A stretch of 64,000 nt of DNA from Actinomyces sp. S6-Spd3 (GTDB taxonomy: Bacteria > Actinomycetota > Actinomycetes > Actinomycetales > Actinomycetaceae): the NCBI RefSeq assembly GCF_000758755.1, contig NZ_JRMV01000272.1, positions 62,001-126,000 on the forward strand, read 5' to 3'. Below are positions 18,601 through 26,758 of this stretch, piece after piece. Each line of letters starts with the position of its first letter. Within the stretch, counting starts at the first letter, position 1. The position numbers were made by a program, and so were the translations under genes. The notes beneath the pieces are model-generated. The model was not told the origin of the DNA and did not search any database. It saw nothing but the letters and a program-made list of their open reading frames with translations.

Positions 18601-20070
18601 TCGTTCTTCGGTGATGACGCCGTAGAGGCAGCCATAGTTCACCGAAAGTTCCTGTGTGACGAAGGTGTCGGTACGTGCGGCGTCCTCCGACGGATTCGCC
18701 GGACAGTTCGCTGTCGGAATGGAGTTGAAGTTATCGGGGGTCAAGAAGTTCGTTGCGTTTGTGGCAGGAACAAAACCCCACAGGTGCAGACGGTAGGTAC
18801 GACCGTTCTTCGTGAAGGTACGGTCCGAGGCTGTCTTCTCCAGTTTGACGGTGTCGTAGACGTAGGGGTTCTCGTTGACGTTACCCTTGGCGCCAGGCCA
18901 CTCGATGGGCAGGGCCCTCTTCGTGGTGATCTGGTTGAAGGGCTGTTCGGCACCCTTGTTGTAGTACTGGCTGTACAGGTCGTAGTCGCCGTTACCCTCA
19001 CCCACGTACTTGACGCAGTAGTAGCGTCCGGAGCGGGACTCGGGCTTGTTGACGTAACCCTTCGAGCGGTCGGAGGGGTCGATCGGATCCGGCTCATAGG
19101 CGGTACCAATGAACTGCCTCTGCCCATTCTCATCCAGAACGTACTTGCCGCCCTTCTTTGCCCACTGGGGCGTGCCGTAGTAGATTCCCTGGTCCATGAC
19201 GGCGTCGCGCAGATACGAAACGCCGGAAGCCGGAAGTGCAGGATCGGTCGCAGCCTTACCGTTAATACCGATGTCCGTACGGCAGGTACCGGTGCCAGCG
19301 ATTCCGGGGTGCTTGATGTACGCACCGCCCTTGCGGTACATGATCGTCGAGGACAGAGTGTTGAAGGTCTCGTGGTTAACGAAGGGATACGATTCGCCCG
19401 TGTCGCCGGGGATCAGACCGGTCAGCTGCAGGTTTAGCGAGGAGTGCAGGTAGGGCTGATTCGGGGTAGTACCGCCAATCGGCAGGTTGTTGTGGCGAAT
19501 CGCTCCAAGCAGGAAGGTCTGGCCGGGCTCGACCTCGCCGGGGTTGTTCGGCTTGAAACCGATAGCCGACTGACCGTTCACCCAGATGGCCTTTTTGCCC
19601 GCATTCTTCCACTTGTCGTAATGGGCCTGCATCCACGCCTTGCTGTCGGGCGGGTCACCGTAGTCAACATCCTGGTTATCCCACTTCCACGGCATACCGC
19701 GGGCAATGTAGGTCCACGCGTCGTTCGCCTTCGCATAGGGACCGCCAAGCGTCGTCGTGGTCGGCTGATCGCCCGTGCGGATCCGGTCCTCCGTCATACC
19801 CTTCACGATGCCGTAGCGGATGAAGTTGTTGTAGTCCGTGCTCGTGTCGGTCTCGGAGTCGTTAGTGACGCCTTTACCCATCCAGGCAGAGACCTCGCCG
19901 ACATCAATCTTTGTCGCAGCAGGCTCTTGCGCCGCATACGCAGCCTGAGGAGCAACGATCTGGCTTCCAACCAGTGCACTACCAGCGGTCGCCGCAACGG
20001 CTAATGCCGCCACAAAGCGCGTCGCCGCAGTTCTACGCTTCGAAGTAGCTTGGCTTTTCGCATTCGTCAT
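15604..20070 (-). CDS. fimbrial tip adhesin with four tandem stalk domains
   Basis: A 1488-residue cell-wall-anchored protein and first gene of the fimbrial operon. A signal peptide ends near AYAAQEP. An N-terminal adhesin-like region (about residues 40-560) resembles that of the orphan tip protein at 39-42 kb. Four tandem 157-158-residue domains follow, each starting like RVEKSIEANGG and ending KACGP, each with a Cys pair. A CnaB domain with the E-box WLVETKAPAGHS comes next. The sorting signal LPVSG is followed by a membrane segment and KQRRK. The start at 20070 follows GAGGAG, whereas 20088 has no ribosome-binding site. There is no YPKN pilin motif, as expected for a tip subunit. A. oris FimQ/FimB are the functional parallels. 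Confidence 0.88.
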   Translation of the reverse strand: MTNAKSQATSKRRTAATRFVAALAVAATAGSALVGSQIVAPQAAYAAQEPAATKIDVGEVSAWMGKGVTNDSETDTSTDYNNFIRYGIVKGMTEDRIRTGDQPTTTTLGGPYAKANDAWTYIARGMPWKWDNQDVDYGDPPDSKAWMQAHYDKWKNAGKKAIWVNGQSAIGFKPNNPGEVEPGQTFLLGAIRHNNLPIGGTTPNQPYLHSSLNLQLTGLIPGDTGESYPFVNHETFNTLSSTIMYRKGGAYIKHPGIAGTGTCRTDIGINGKAATDPALPASGVSYLRDAVMDQGIYYGTPQWAKKGGKYVLDENGQRQFIGTAYEPDPIDPSDRSKGYVNKPESRSGRYYCVKYVGEGNGDYDLYSQYYNKGAEQPFNQITTKRALPIEWPGAKGNVNENPYVYDTVKLEKTASDRTFTKNGRTYRLHLWGFVPATNATNFLTPDNFNSIPTANCPANPSEDAARTDTFVTQELSVNYGCLYGVITEERTVRIAKSVEDPDHANPTIPAASFGVTTGTTWHDNTDRKPTTTGNVSVTKPTASSAPANTKYISAAESASLTPTGFGEANAAYDSKFIPFEVGNSDFTISEDQIADPQWKLKDIKCVNGIGEDVAVTKTERGVNFKNVGGAASNEAAPITCTFVNEYEAPKVPNLRVQKSIENNGGVTGATEFDVDYKIVATNDGNGAGNTGKLTDKPDFAKGLEIQSAKVATTQAGLAGAANATASGGVYTLTNGVNLDPGKTAEFWIRFHVKRNESAAGYDVKNLECKVTGNNVPTPGFGLFNQVVAENGKDSDGEDNNKACGPVPVSKMRVEKSIQVNGATTGATDFIVDYKIVATNDGNTKASTGKLTDKPDFAKGLEIQSAKVATTQAGLTGAATVTPANGVYTLTNGVELDPGKTAEFWIRFQVKRNESATGYDVKNLECKLDANGIPTAGYGLFNQVVAESGKDHDGEDNNKACGPVPVTKIRVQKSIEANGGANTGATEFDVDYKIVATNDGNLKTSTGILTDKPEFAKGLEIQSAKVATTQAGLAGAANATAANGTYTLTNGVEVEPGKTAEFWIRFHVKFNSAAAGYDETALECKLDAKGIPTAGFGLFNQVNAQTGKDHDGIDNNKACGPYVPAKVRVEKSIEANGGATGAAEFDVDYKIVATNDGQIATTTGKLTDKPEFAKGLEIQSAKIATTQAGLAGAANATAANGVYTLTNGVTLQPGTTAEFWIRFHVKRNTAASGYSETNLACHLDQKNLPVPGFGLFNQVYAENGKDHDGIDNNKACGPNVPHEIVVVKAGTQNTGKTFTDPTNQYTSGDGSALYPLSGAEFAIYSGGNPQNSTSATLVKTLSAGTTTDVYYWSVTGLELNTDYWLVETKAPAGHSLLPRPIPFRLTTDGNGTVVTLGAEVRDQTKWANSAVQAYASVTNATLPQSDQGFVVGGARKATILVKDTEVGHLPVSGSLGIYPYIGVAMALMGGAMVISLVTMKQRRKAENFA
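16246..18120 (-). repeat. four tandem repeats encoding tip stalk domains
   Basis: Four repeat units of 471, 474, 471 and about 470 bp lie within the tip adhesin gene. The conserved KACGP codons recur at about 16246, 16717, 17191 and 17662. Long runs are identical between copies, for example around the segment KGLEIQSAKVATTQAGL. This suggests recent duplication or gene conversion. The 474-bp unit has one extra Asn codon. Confidence 0.9.
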
Positions 20071-20101
20071 GCTGAGCGTACTCCTCATGTTGTGGTGGGA
20101 T

Positions 20102-20121
20102 TTACTGACAGCTTACTGACA
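20102..20121 (-). promoter_or_regulatory. direct repeat upstream of the fimbrial operon
   Basis: TTACTGACA occurs twice, starting at 20102 and 20113, exactly one helical turn apart and about 30-50 bp upstream of the tip adhesin start codon (TGTCAGTAA in the gene's direction). This is the arrangement of an operator for a dimeric regulator. No regulator is identified. Confidence 0.35.
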
Positions 20122-20124
20122 ATC

Positions 20125-20500
20125 GACCAATAAATGTAGCGTTAGCAACAGTTTTGGTGTCATCCACTGTCTACGGAGATCAGAACGACTACACCCTAGA
20201 AGAAAGCCTTTCGATTTACAACTGAATCTTTCAGGCTTTTCCCAGCTTCGGAACGACCCTGATTCATTTCTGAATGAAATCTGTACCCATTTCACCCTCC
20301 CCATATGCGTCCTGACCTGCATATACACCCTTTTCTTTTGCTTTTCATGCAAGTTTTCAGAGCATATACGTGATGTCGCTCACACTTATAAGGTTTTGTG
20401 CATTACTTATTCAGCATCTACGCACTTTGTTTTTAAGTCGGTTTTACCCTTTTTAATTGCCGACGCCCGACACGCCGATCTCGCACGCAAATTCATCAAA
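20125..20500. other. gene-free divergent region between fimbrial and nrd operons, AT-richer part
   Basis: This stretch upstream of both divergent operons carries no convincing gene. It is clearly more AT-rich than the flanks, for example around 20230-20460, and presumably contains the fimbrial operon promoter. I could not assign -35 and -10 elements with confidence. Confidence 0.5.
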
Positions 20501-20512
20501 ATTTTCGTGTCC

Positions 20513-20780
20513 TTACCCACAGCGCAGCCCCCTTCTGTGGACACCACACACACCTGTATCCACAGCCTCGAAAACCCAAAACTCCACGAATTACACCGAT
20601 GTAAGCAAGATTCATCCACACCCCTTCCACAGGAGCACACACCCCCATCCACAATTAGTGCCCACTTTCGCCCCAGACACAACATATTGGGCCTGCTTGC
20701 GAATAGACACACAAGGTGTAGTGTTGACCCATGTTCCGCTCCCCCGGGTCAACAAGCGGAAAAACGAACACTTACCCACA
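20513..20780 (+). promoter_or_regulatory. cluster of DnaA-box-like sites upstream of nrdH
   Basis: Four sites match TTATCCACA with one mismatch: TTACCCACA (20513), GTATCCACA (20556), TCATCCACA (20612) and TTACCCACA (20772). CCATCCACA (20645) has two mismatches. All five have the same orientation. A further weak site lies at 20536 on the other strand. DnaA-ATP is known to regulate nrdAB in E. coli, so a link between replication initiation and dNTP supply is plausible here. Confidence 0.55.
20677..20724 (+). promoter_or_regulatory. tandem NrdR boxes overlapping the nrdHIE promoter
   Basis: Box 1 is ACACAACATATTGGGC (20677-20692). Box 2 is ACACAAGGTGTAGTGT (20709-20724), a good match to the NrdR palindrome. 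They are 32 bp apart, three helical turns, the spacing typical of NrdR pairs. A promoter with -35 TTGCGA (20697-20702), a 16-bp spacer and -10 TAGTGT (20719-20724) is overlapped by box 2, consistent with repression. Confidence 0.75.
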
Positions 20781-20798
20781 ACACTGAAAGGTCAGACC

Positions 20799-21059
20799 AT
20801 GTCCATCACCGTCTACTCCAAGCCCATGTGTGTCCAGTGCGATGCGACCTACCGCGCACTCGATAAGCAGGGACTGGACTACACGAAGGTCGACCTCACC
20901 GAAGACCCCTCAGCCCTCGAATTCATCAAGGGCCTCGGCTACCAGCAAGCACCCGTCGTCATCGCCGGCGATGACCACTGGAGCGGCTACCGCCCCGACC
21001 TCATCAAGGCCGCGGCACAGGCCTCGTCCATGGAATCGGGACGCGTCGTCAACGCCTAA
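20799..21059 (+). CDS. nrdH: NrdH glutaredoxin-like redoxin
   Basis: An 86-residue thioredoxin-fold protein with the active site CVQC (residues 11-14) in SKPMCVQCDAT and the NrdH C-terminal motif WSGYRPD. It supplies electrons to the class Ib ribonucleotide reductase and is usually reduced by thioredoxin reductase. The ATG at 20799 is preceded by AAAGG. It is the first gene of nrdH-nrdI-nrdE, with a hairpin terminator immediately after it. Confidence 0.95.
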   Translation: MSITVYSKPMCVQCDATYRALDKQGLDYTKVDLTEDPSALEFIKGLGYQQAPVVIAGDDHWSGYRPDLIKAAAQASSMESGRVVNA

Positions 21060-21068
21060 AAGCAACCC

Positions 21069-21112
21069 GCCCGGTCCCCACACCACCATCCCAGGGGACC
21101 GGGCAACTTTTT
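21069..21112 (+). terminator. intra-operon terminator between nrdH and nrdI
   Basis: A perfect 11-bp stem (GCCCGGTCCCC / GGGGACCGGGC), a 14-nt loop and a TTTTT tract. It is a canonical intrinsic terminator placed 10 bp after nrdH, so nrdI and nrdE probably depend on read-through. Confidence 0.75.
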
Positions 21113-21152
21113 GCTCCCAAACAGAGCAGGCCTCGTGAAAGGAAAAGACCAC

Positions 21153-21569
21153 ATGGTCAACGTCGTCTACTTCTCGTCGGCGACGGGCAATACCCGCCGT
21201 TTCGTGGAAAAACTCGGCTTCCCGGCACAGCGAATCCCCCTCCTCCCCCGCGACGGCTTCCTCCACGTTGAGCAACCCTACGTCCTCATCGTCCCCACCT
21301 ACGGGGGCGGCAACATCAAGGGCGCAGTACCCAAACAAGTCATCAAGTTCCTCAACGACGAACACAACCGCTCGCTCTGCGTCGGCGTGATCTCCTCGGG
21401 GAACACCAACTTCGGCACGGCCTACTGCCTGGCCGGAGACATCATCTCCGCAAAATTACACATCCCCCACATGTACAAATTTGAGCTCCTCGGCACCGCC
21501 GAAGACGTCTCACGAGTTCGCGAAGGATTGAGCGAGTTTTGGCAGAAAACCTCACTGACACAGGAGTAG
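21153..21569 (+). CDS. nrdI: NrdI flavodoxin-like protein
   Basis: A 138-residue flavodoxin-fold protein. The phosphate loop is [15 protein letters not shown] and SSGNTNFG bind FMN. NrdI generates the oxidant that assembles the dimanganese-tyrosyl cofactor of NrdF. The start at ATG 21153 follows GAAAGGAAAAG. Its 3' end overlaps the nrdE start by 31 bp. Confidence 0.93.
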   Translation: MVNVVYFSSATGNTRRFVEKLGFPAQRIPLLPRDGFLHVEQPYVLIVPTYGGGNIKGAVPKQVIKFLNDEHNRSLCVGVISSGNTNFGTAYCLAGDIISAKLHIPHMYKFELLGTAEDVSRVREGLSEFWQKTSLTQE

Positions 21570-23695
21570 AACCAGCCCCCTCCCCCGAGCTGGATTACCA
21601 CGCGCTCAACGCGCAACTCAACCTCTACGATGCGGATGGCAAGATCCAATTCGAGGCCGACCGACAGGCAGCACGCCAGTACTTCCTCCAGCACGTCAAC
21701 CAGAACACCGTGTTCTTCCACGACCTGGAAGAAAAAATGGAATACCTGGTCGAGCAGGGCTACTACGAGAAGCACGTCCTCGATCAATACGACTTCCAGG
21801 ACATTAAGGACCTCCACAAGCAGGCCTACGCGCACAAGTTCCGCTTCCCCACCTTCCTGGGCGCCTTCAAGTACTACACCTCGTACACGCTCAAGACCTT
21901 CGACGGGACCCGCTACCTCGAGCGCTTCGAAGACCGCGTTGTCATGGTCGCGCTCTACCTGGCACAGGGCGACATCGAGATGGCGCGCCACCTGGTCGAC
22001 GAGATGATGACCGGGCGCTTCCAGCCCGCAACCCCGACCTTCCTCAACGCCGGCAAGGCCGCGCGAGGCGAACTGGTCTCCTGCTTCCTTCTGCGTATCG
22101 AAGACAACATGGAGTCCATCGCCCGCGGCATCAACTCCGCACTGCAGCTGTCCAAGCGCGGCGGCGGCGTGGCCCTGCAGCTCACCAACCTTCGCGAGGC
22201 CGGCGCCCCGATCAAGAAGATTCAGAACCAATCCAGTGGCGTGGTTCCCGTCATGAAGCTGCTCGAGGACTCCTTCTCCTACGCGAACCAGCTGGGCGCA
22301 CGTCAGGGCGCGGGTGCTGTCTACCTGCACGCACACCACCCGGACATCATGCAGTTCCTGGACACCAAGCGCGAGAACGCGGACGAGAAGATCCGTATTA
22401 AGACCCTCTCCTTGGGCGTCGTCATCCCCGATATCACCTTCGAGCTGGCCCGCAAGAACGAGGACATGTACCTCTTCAGCCCCTACGACGTCGAACGCGT
22501 CTACGGAGTGCCCTTCTCGGAAATCTCGGTCACCGAGAAGTACCACGAGATGGTTGACGATGGTCGTATCCACAAGAAGAAGATCAACGCACGTCGTTTC
22601 TTCCAGACTATCGCTGAAATCCAGTTCGAGTCCGGCTACCCCTACATCGTCTTCGAAGACACGGTCAACGCTGCGAACCCCATCAAGGGCCGCATCACCA
22701 TGTCGAACCTGTGCTCGGAGATCCTTCAGGTGTCCGAGGCCTCGACCTACAACGATGACCTCTCCTACTCGCACATTGGTAAGGACATCTCCTGCAACCT
22801 GGGCTCGCTCAACATCGCGAAGACCATGGATTCCCCGGACTTCTCCAAGACCATCGAAACCGCGATCCGCGGCCTGACCGCCGTCTCCGATCTGTCCGAT
22901 ATCCAATCGGTGCCCTCGATCGCCCGCGGTAACGCCATGAGCCACGCCATCGGCCTCGGCCAGATGAACCTCCACGGCTACCTCGCCCGCGAACACATCT
23001 ACTACGGCAGCGAAGAAGCCCTAGACTTCACGAACATGTACTTCATGGCCGTCGCCTACGAGGCCATCAAGGCATCCTGCCTGATCGCCCGCGAGCGCGG
23101 CGTGAGCTTCGAAGGCTTTGAGGATTCCCAGTACGCCTCGGGCGAGTACTTCCGTAAGTACATCGACCAGGTCTGGGAGCCGCAAACTGAGCGCTGCCGC
23201 GAACTTCTTGCGGCCTCGACAATCCACCTGCCCACGCAGGAGGATTGGGCAGCCCTGGCGGCCGACGTCGCCCAGTACGGTATGTACAACCAGAACCTGC
23301 AGGCGGTCCCGCCGACCGGTTCAATCTCCTACATCAACGGCTCAACCTCGTCGATCCACCCGATCGTCTCGCGCATCGAAATCCGCAAGGAAGGCAAGAT
23401 CGGTCGTGTCTACTACCCGGCGCCCTACATGACGAACGAAAACCTGGAGTACTACCAGGATGCGTACGAAATCGGCCCCGAGAAGATCATCGACACCTAT
23501 GCGGTGGCGACCCAGCACGTCGATCAGGGTCTGTCGCTCACGCTGTTCTACCCCGATACGGTGACCACGCGTGACCTCAATAAGTCCTACATCTACGCGT
23601 GGAGGAAGGGCATCAAGACCCTGTACTACATGCGACTGCGCCAGATGGCACTGGAAGGCACCGAAGTTTCGGGCTGCGTGTCCTGCATGCTGTGA
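21539..23695 (+). CDS. nrdE: class Ib ribonucleotide reductase large subunit
   Basis: A 718-residue subunit that reduces ribonucleoside diphosphates. Recognisable blocks are [31 protein letters not shown] with the radical-site Cys, and the C-terminal redox pair CVSCML. The start is TTG at 21539, overlapping nrdI, with AAGGAT upstream. No ATG or GTG gives the usual N-terminus ([14 protein letters not shown] is near the start). The radical-generating partner NrdF is not downstream but at 38 kb. Confidence 0.95.
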   Translation: MAENLTDTGVEPAPSPELDYHALNAQLNLYDADGKIQFEADRQAARQYFLQHVNQNTVFFHDLEEKMEYLVEQGYYEKHVLDQYDFQDIKDLHKQAYAHKFRFPTFLGAFKYYTSYTLKTFDGTRYLERFEDRVVMVALYLAQGDIEMARHLVDEMMTGRFQPATPTFLNAGKAARGELVSCFLLRIEDNMESIARGINSALQLSKRGGGVALQLTNLREAGAPIKKIQNQSSGVVPVMKLLEDSFSYANQLGARQGAGAVYLHAHHPDIMQFLDTKRENADEKIRIKTLSLGVVIPDITFELARKNEDMYLFSPYDVERVYGVPFSEISVTEKYHEMVDDGRIHKKKINARRFFQTIAEIQFESGYPYIVFEDTVNAANPIKGRITMSNLCSEILQVSEASTYNDDLSYSHIGKDISCNLGSLNIAKTMDSPDFSKTIETAIRGLTAVSDLSDIQSVPSIARGNAMSHAIGLGQMNLHGYLAREHIYYGSEEALDFTNMYFMAVAYEAIKASCLIARERGVSFEGFEDSQYASGEYFRKYIDQVWEPQTERCRELLAASTIHLPTQEDWAALAADVAQYGMYNQNLQAVPPTGSISYINGSTSSIHPIVSRIEIRKEGKIGRVYYPAPYMTNENLEYYQDAYEIGPEKIIDTYAVATQHVDQGLSLTLFYPDTVTTRDLNKSYIYAWRKGIKTLYYMRLRQMALEGTEVSGCVSCML

Positions 23696-23718
23696 CGTCA
23701 GGTCCGTATAGCGGGTAA

Positions 23719-23746
23719 AGCGGGGGTCGGGAAACCGGCCCCCGCT
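23719..23746 (+). terminator. hairpin after nrdE
   Basis: A 12-bp stem AGCGGGGGTCGG / CCGGCCCCCGCT with one G-T wobble and a 4-nt GAAA loop, about 25 bp after the nrdE stop codon. There is no T-tract. Confidence 0.55.
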
Positions 23747-23850
23747 CTACATGTGTGCTGGTGCGGGGGTGTGCCTGCGGATGCGCGGCCTCGTCCGCGG
23801 CCTCGGAAAGACACACGGGGGGCGCGGCCTCGGCCTCGGCCGCGGAAAGT

Positions 23851-23908
23851 CACACGAAGTCGCGAAAAGACACAGGGCATAACCTGTGACAAACACCGAC
23901 TTCGTGTG
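23851..23908. repeat. intergenic inverted repeat, copy 1
   Basis: Perfect 12-bp arms CACACGAAGTCG (23851-23862) and CGACTTCGTGTG (23897-23908) flank a 34-bp core with its own inner palindrome CACAGG..CCTGTG. Copy 2 lies 124 bp downstream, and a related element occurs at 36.4 kb. Confidence 0.8.
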
Positions 23909-23974
23909 GAGCGGGCAGGAGCGGGCAGGAGCCGGCTCGGCGCAGACACGAGCAGTCTTGCGAATCCGAATAGT

Positions 23975-24034
23975 CACACGAAGTTGGAAAAAGACACAGG
24001 GCATAACCTGTGACAAACACCGACTTCATGTAGA
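23975..24034. repeat. intergenic inverted repeat, copy 2
   Basis: The same core as copy 1, with GACACAGGGCATAACCTGTG identical over its whole length. The outer arms CACACGAAGT and ACTTCATGTA have diverged by two bases. The rest of the 23700-24184 interval is G/C-rich low-complexity sequence (repeated CAGGAGCGGG and GGCCTGGACGGG) with no gene that I can support. Confidence 0.75.
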
Positions 24035-24184
24035 GCAGGCGGGAGCAAGCTTCGCGCAAGCAGGAACAGGCATGGCCGGGCAGGAGGCGGCCTGGACGGG
24101 CAGGAGCGGGCAGGAGGCGGCCTGGACAGACATGAACAAGCTTGGAACGCGCCTGGACCTCATGCCATTGCCTATGATGGAGGC

Positions 24185-24805
24185 ATGACGCAACCAGATC
24201 CTCAAGCGCCCAACGTATTCCAGCCGCCGAACATGCCGACGCCTCGGGCGCCGCAGGATTCAGCAGGGTCACAACCAAGCGCCCCGTTGAGCGCGCAACA
24301 GAGCGATCCGATCAACGCGCAGCCAAGCACGCCCATGGGCTCACAAACGACACCCGAGGCCACGCCGCAGACTCCTGTTGGTACCCCCTGGGGCACACCC
24401 GAGAGCGATCGCTTCAGCATGCCGCATGCTTCCCAGCAGAGCTCATCCGCGCCTCTCGCTGCCTCGGCAACCGGCGTCTTCGCGCCACAAGCACCCGTCG
24501 GCGCCCCGGAGTTCACCTACAACCCGACCTCGCCGAGCATGCAGGCCGAGAGCATCCCCAGCACGGGCCCCATGGTTTTCGCGGTCCTCGGCCTATTCCT
24601 CATCGGACTCTTTGGCACGATTCCCGCATGGGTCTGGTCAAACACGGCAATCAGGCGCGCACGCGCCGCTCAGATCCCCGAAAGCGCCTACCAGCAGGCA
24701 CTGATTGCGCGCACTCTCGGCGTGATCGGCACCGTCATCCACATCTGCCTGGCCGGTTACCTGATCTACTACGCGGTCACAACCATCTCCGCAGCGGTCG
24801 GCTGA
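24185..24805 (+). CDS. DUF4190-like two-helix membrane protein
   Basis: A 206-residue protein. The first 120 residues are Pro/Gln/Ala/Ser-rich and probably disordered. Two membrane helices follow (MVFAVLGLFLIGLFGTIPAW and TLGVIGTVIHICLAGYLIYY), linked by a short basic loop with a WSNTAIRRAR segment as in DUF4190 proteins. The function is unknown. The next gene starts 6 bp downstream, so they are likely co-transcribed. Confidence 0.65.
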   Translation: MTQPDPQAPNVFQPPNMPTPRAPQDSAGSQPSAPLSAQQSDPINAQPSTPMGSQTTPEATPQTPVGTPWGTPESDRFSMPHASQQSSSAPLAASATGVFAPQAPVGAPEFTYNPTSPSMQAESIPSTGPMVFAVLGLFLIGLFGTIPAWVWSNTAIRRARAAQIPESAYQQALIARTLGVIGTVIHICLAGYLIYYAVTTISAAVG

Positions 24806-24811
24806 TCACCC

Positions 24812-26593
24812 ATGTCACCTCGCGATTCTTCGCCCTCAGCGCGAATCCCCGGACAGAGTTCGACCGCCGAGTACCGCAAGCACACCGGGAGCGACCGCGA
24901 TCTCATTCGCGCACTTCACCAACTCGACGGGCGTTCCTACCCGTCCTATAAGTCGGTCCTAGGCTTATGGGATTTTGGCAGTTTTTCCCTGTCTATCGAC
25001 CGCATCCAGGCCGATCCCTATGCACCGCCCTCGAAGGTGCGCGCAATTTCGACGCCGCAGGAAATGGGGCTCCCTCAAGCTGCGATTTCTTCTTCCGAGG
25101 CGCGCCTGGCCTGCGCGGACTACCTCCTTCGCGCCTTTAATCGTTCGCTTCGCGAGAGGCGCCTGAATGACCTTCAGGTCATGTCACCCAGCGTTGAGAT
25201 CCTCGAGCGCAGCGCCTGCACGGTCAAACCCGACCGCGTCGAACTTCGCTTCGAGGTGCGTATGCCCGCGCGCGGTCGCACGATTTTGGGCCGCCGCGCC
25301 GCGCAGATTTTCGACCTCGATATTCCTGATGCTGTCCAAGACACTTTCGACTACCTCAGCGATATTCCCGAAGTTGAGCGCGAACGCCAGGACCTTCTGC
25401 ACCACATCGAGGTCTACGAGGACTACTGCGCACTCCAGTCCATCCTGAGCGAGTACGGCTGGGTGTCCTTCGTCGCCAACGGCTCTATCCTTGCGCGCCG
25501 CAGCGGGGTCTCCCAATTCCCCCTCGCGGATGCTATCCCCTTCTCTTCCCCCTCCACTCTCGAGGCCGAGGTCGAGCTCCCCCATGCGGGCACCCTCCGC
25601 GGGATGGCTATTGAGCCGGGCGTTACGGTGATCGTGGGCGGTGGTTACCACGGTAAGTCCACGCTGCTGGGTGCGATTCAGCGCGGTGTCTATGCGCATA
25701 TCCCAGGGGACGGCCGCGAGTATGTGGCTACTGTCGCGAATGCGATGAAGGTCCGTGCTGCTGATGGCCGCGCCGTCACGGGAGTGGATGTTTCTCCCTT
25801 TATTACGCATCTGCCCGGAAACGCTGATACCTCGCGTTTCTCGACGGAAAACGCCTCGGGATCGACGTCTCAGGCTGCTTCCTTGGTCGAGGCAATTGAG
25901 CTGGGTTCTCCCCTGCTCTTGATCGATGAGGACACAAGCGCAACGAACCTCATGATTCGCGATGGGCGTATGCGCGAGCTCGTCCAGGCAGAGAAGGAAC
26001 CGATCACTCCCTTGGTTGATCGTATTTCCTCTCTTCACCGCGACCTTGGTGTTTCGACGATTTTGGTCATGGGGGGTTCTGGCGATTACCTCGATCAGGC
26101 TGATCGCGTGCTCATGATGGACCACTATCGATGCGTCGATGTCACCGATCGTGCGCGCGAGGTTGTCTCGCGCTTGCCCCGTCCCCATGAGGACCTGCCG
26201 ATGAGTGCTCCCTCCGAGCCTCGTTTCCCCATTCGCTTGCACGCACCCGAGCGTGCAAAGACAAAGGCTGCGGGCTTGTCCTCGATCACTTTGGATAAGG
26301 TGCACCTCGACCTAGGCGACGTGGAGCAGATCGTTGACCCGGGACAGACCGAGGCGATTGCGTGGATGGTGCGTGGGCTACTCTTCACGTACGCGGATGG
26401 GAAGTTGGATATCAACCAGCTCTTAGCCCGCCTTGAGCGTGCGATGAATTCTGAGGGCTTGGACGTTGTCGCCAAGTTCGGTGCGCATTCTTTGCCGGGG
26501 CACCTTGCCCGCCCACGCCTCGTCGATGTCGCAGCAGCGGTGAATCGATTCAGGGGACTGCGGCTGGGGGAAAGCGCGAACAACCAGGGCTGA
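24812..26593 (+). CDS. predicted ATPase of the ABC class (PF09818 type)
   Basis: A 593-residue soluble protein. The Walker A-like loop is VIVGGGYHGKSTLLGAIQ at about residues 273-290. The segment FSTENASGSTSQAASL corresponds to the ABC signature, and LLLIDEDTSATNLMIRD carries Walker B with its Glu. The N-terminal part includes DRIQADPYAPPSKVRA, conserved in this family. No membrane domain is present, so it is not a transporter. Homologues are linked to RNA binding in trypanosomes (MRB1590); a bacterial role is not established. It follows the DUF4190-like gene closely. Confidence 0.8.
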   Translation: MSPRDSSPSARIPGQSSTAEYRKHTGSDRDLIRALHQLDGRSYPSYKSVLGLWDFGSFSLSIDRIQADPYAPPSKVRAISTPQEMGLPQAAISSSEARLACADYLLRAFNRSLRERRLNDLQVMSPSVEILERSACTVKPDRVELRFEVRMPARGRTILGRRAAQIFDLDIPDAVQDTFDYLSDIPEVERERQDLLHHIEVYEDYCALQSILSEYGWVSFVANGSILARRSGVSQFPLADAIPFSSPSTLEAEVELPHAGTLRGMAIEPGVTVIVGGGYHGKSTLLGAIQRGVYAHIPGDGREYVATVANAMKVRAADGRAVTGVDVSPFITHLPGNADTSRFSTENASGSTSQAASLVEAIELGSPLLLIDEDTSATNLMIRDGRMRELVQAEKEPITPLVDRISSLHRDLGVSTILVMGGSGDYLDQADRVLMMDHYRCVDVTDRAREVVSRLPRPHEDLPMSAPSEPRFPIRLHAPERAKTKAAGLSSITLDKVHLDLGDVEQIVDPGQTEAIAWMVRGLLFTYADGKLDINQLLARLERAMNSEGLDVVAKFGAHSLPGHLARPRLVDVAAAVNRFRGLRLGESANNQG

Positions 26594-26758
26594 AGCTCGG
26601 AGAAGCGCAGCACTAGGAACGAGGCCGTGGAAGCGGCGCTCCCACCCGCAGCCGCACATAAACGCTGCGGCCTCGGGGTCACCACCGGGGAAAATCAGGG
26701 GACACCCGGGGCATCCCCCCATAGTGGAGAGCACACCGCTGCGCGCAAGATAGAGAAC

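Noticed and set aside
23851-24034. CRISPR-like array
   Set aside because: Two copies only, each internally palindromic and without unique spacers of constant length; no cas genes are present.
23753-24278. Short frames over the palindromic repeats
   Set aside because: The translations are repeated fragments of the inverted repeats, with no start signals; they are not genes.
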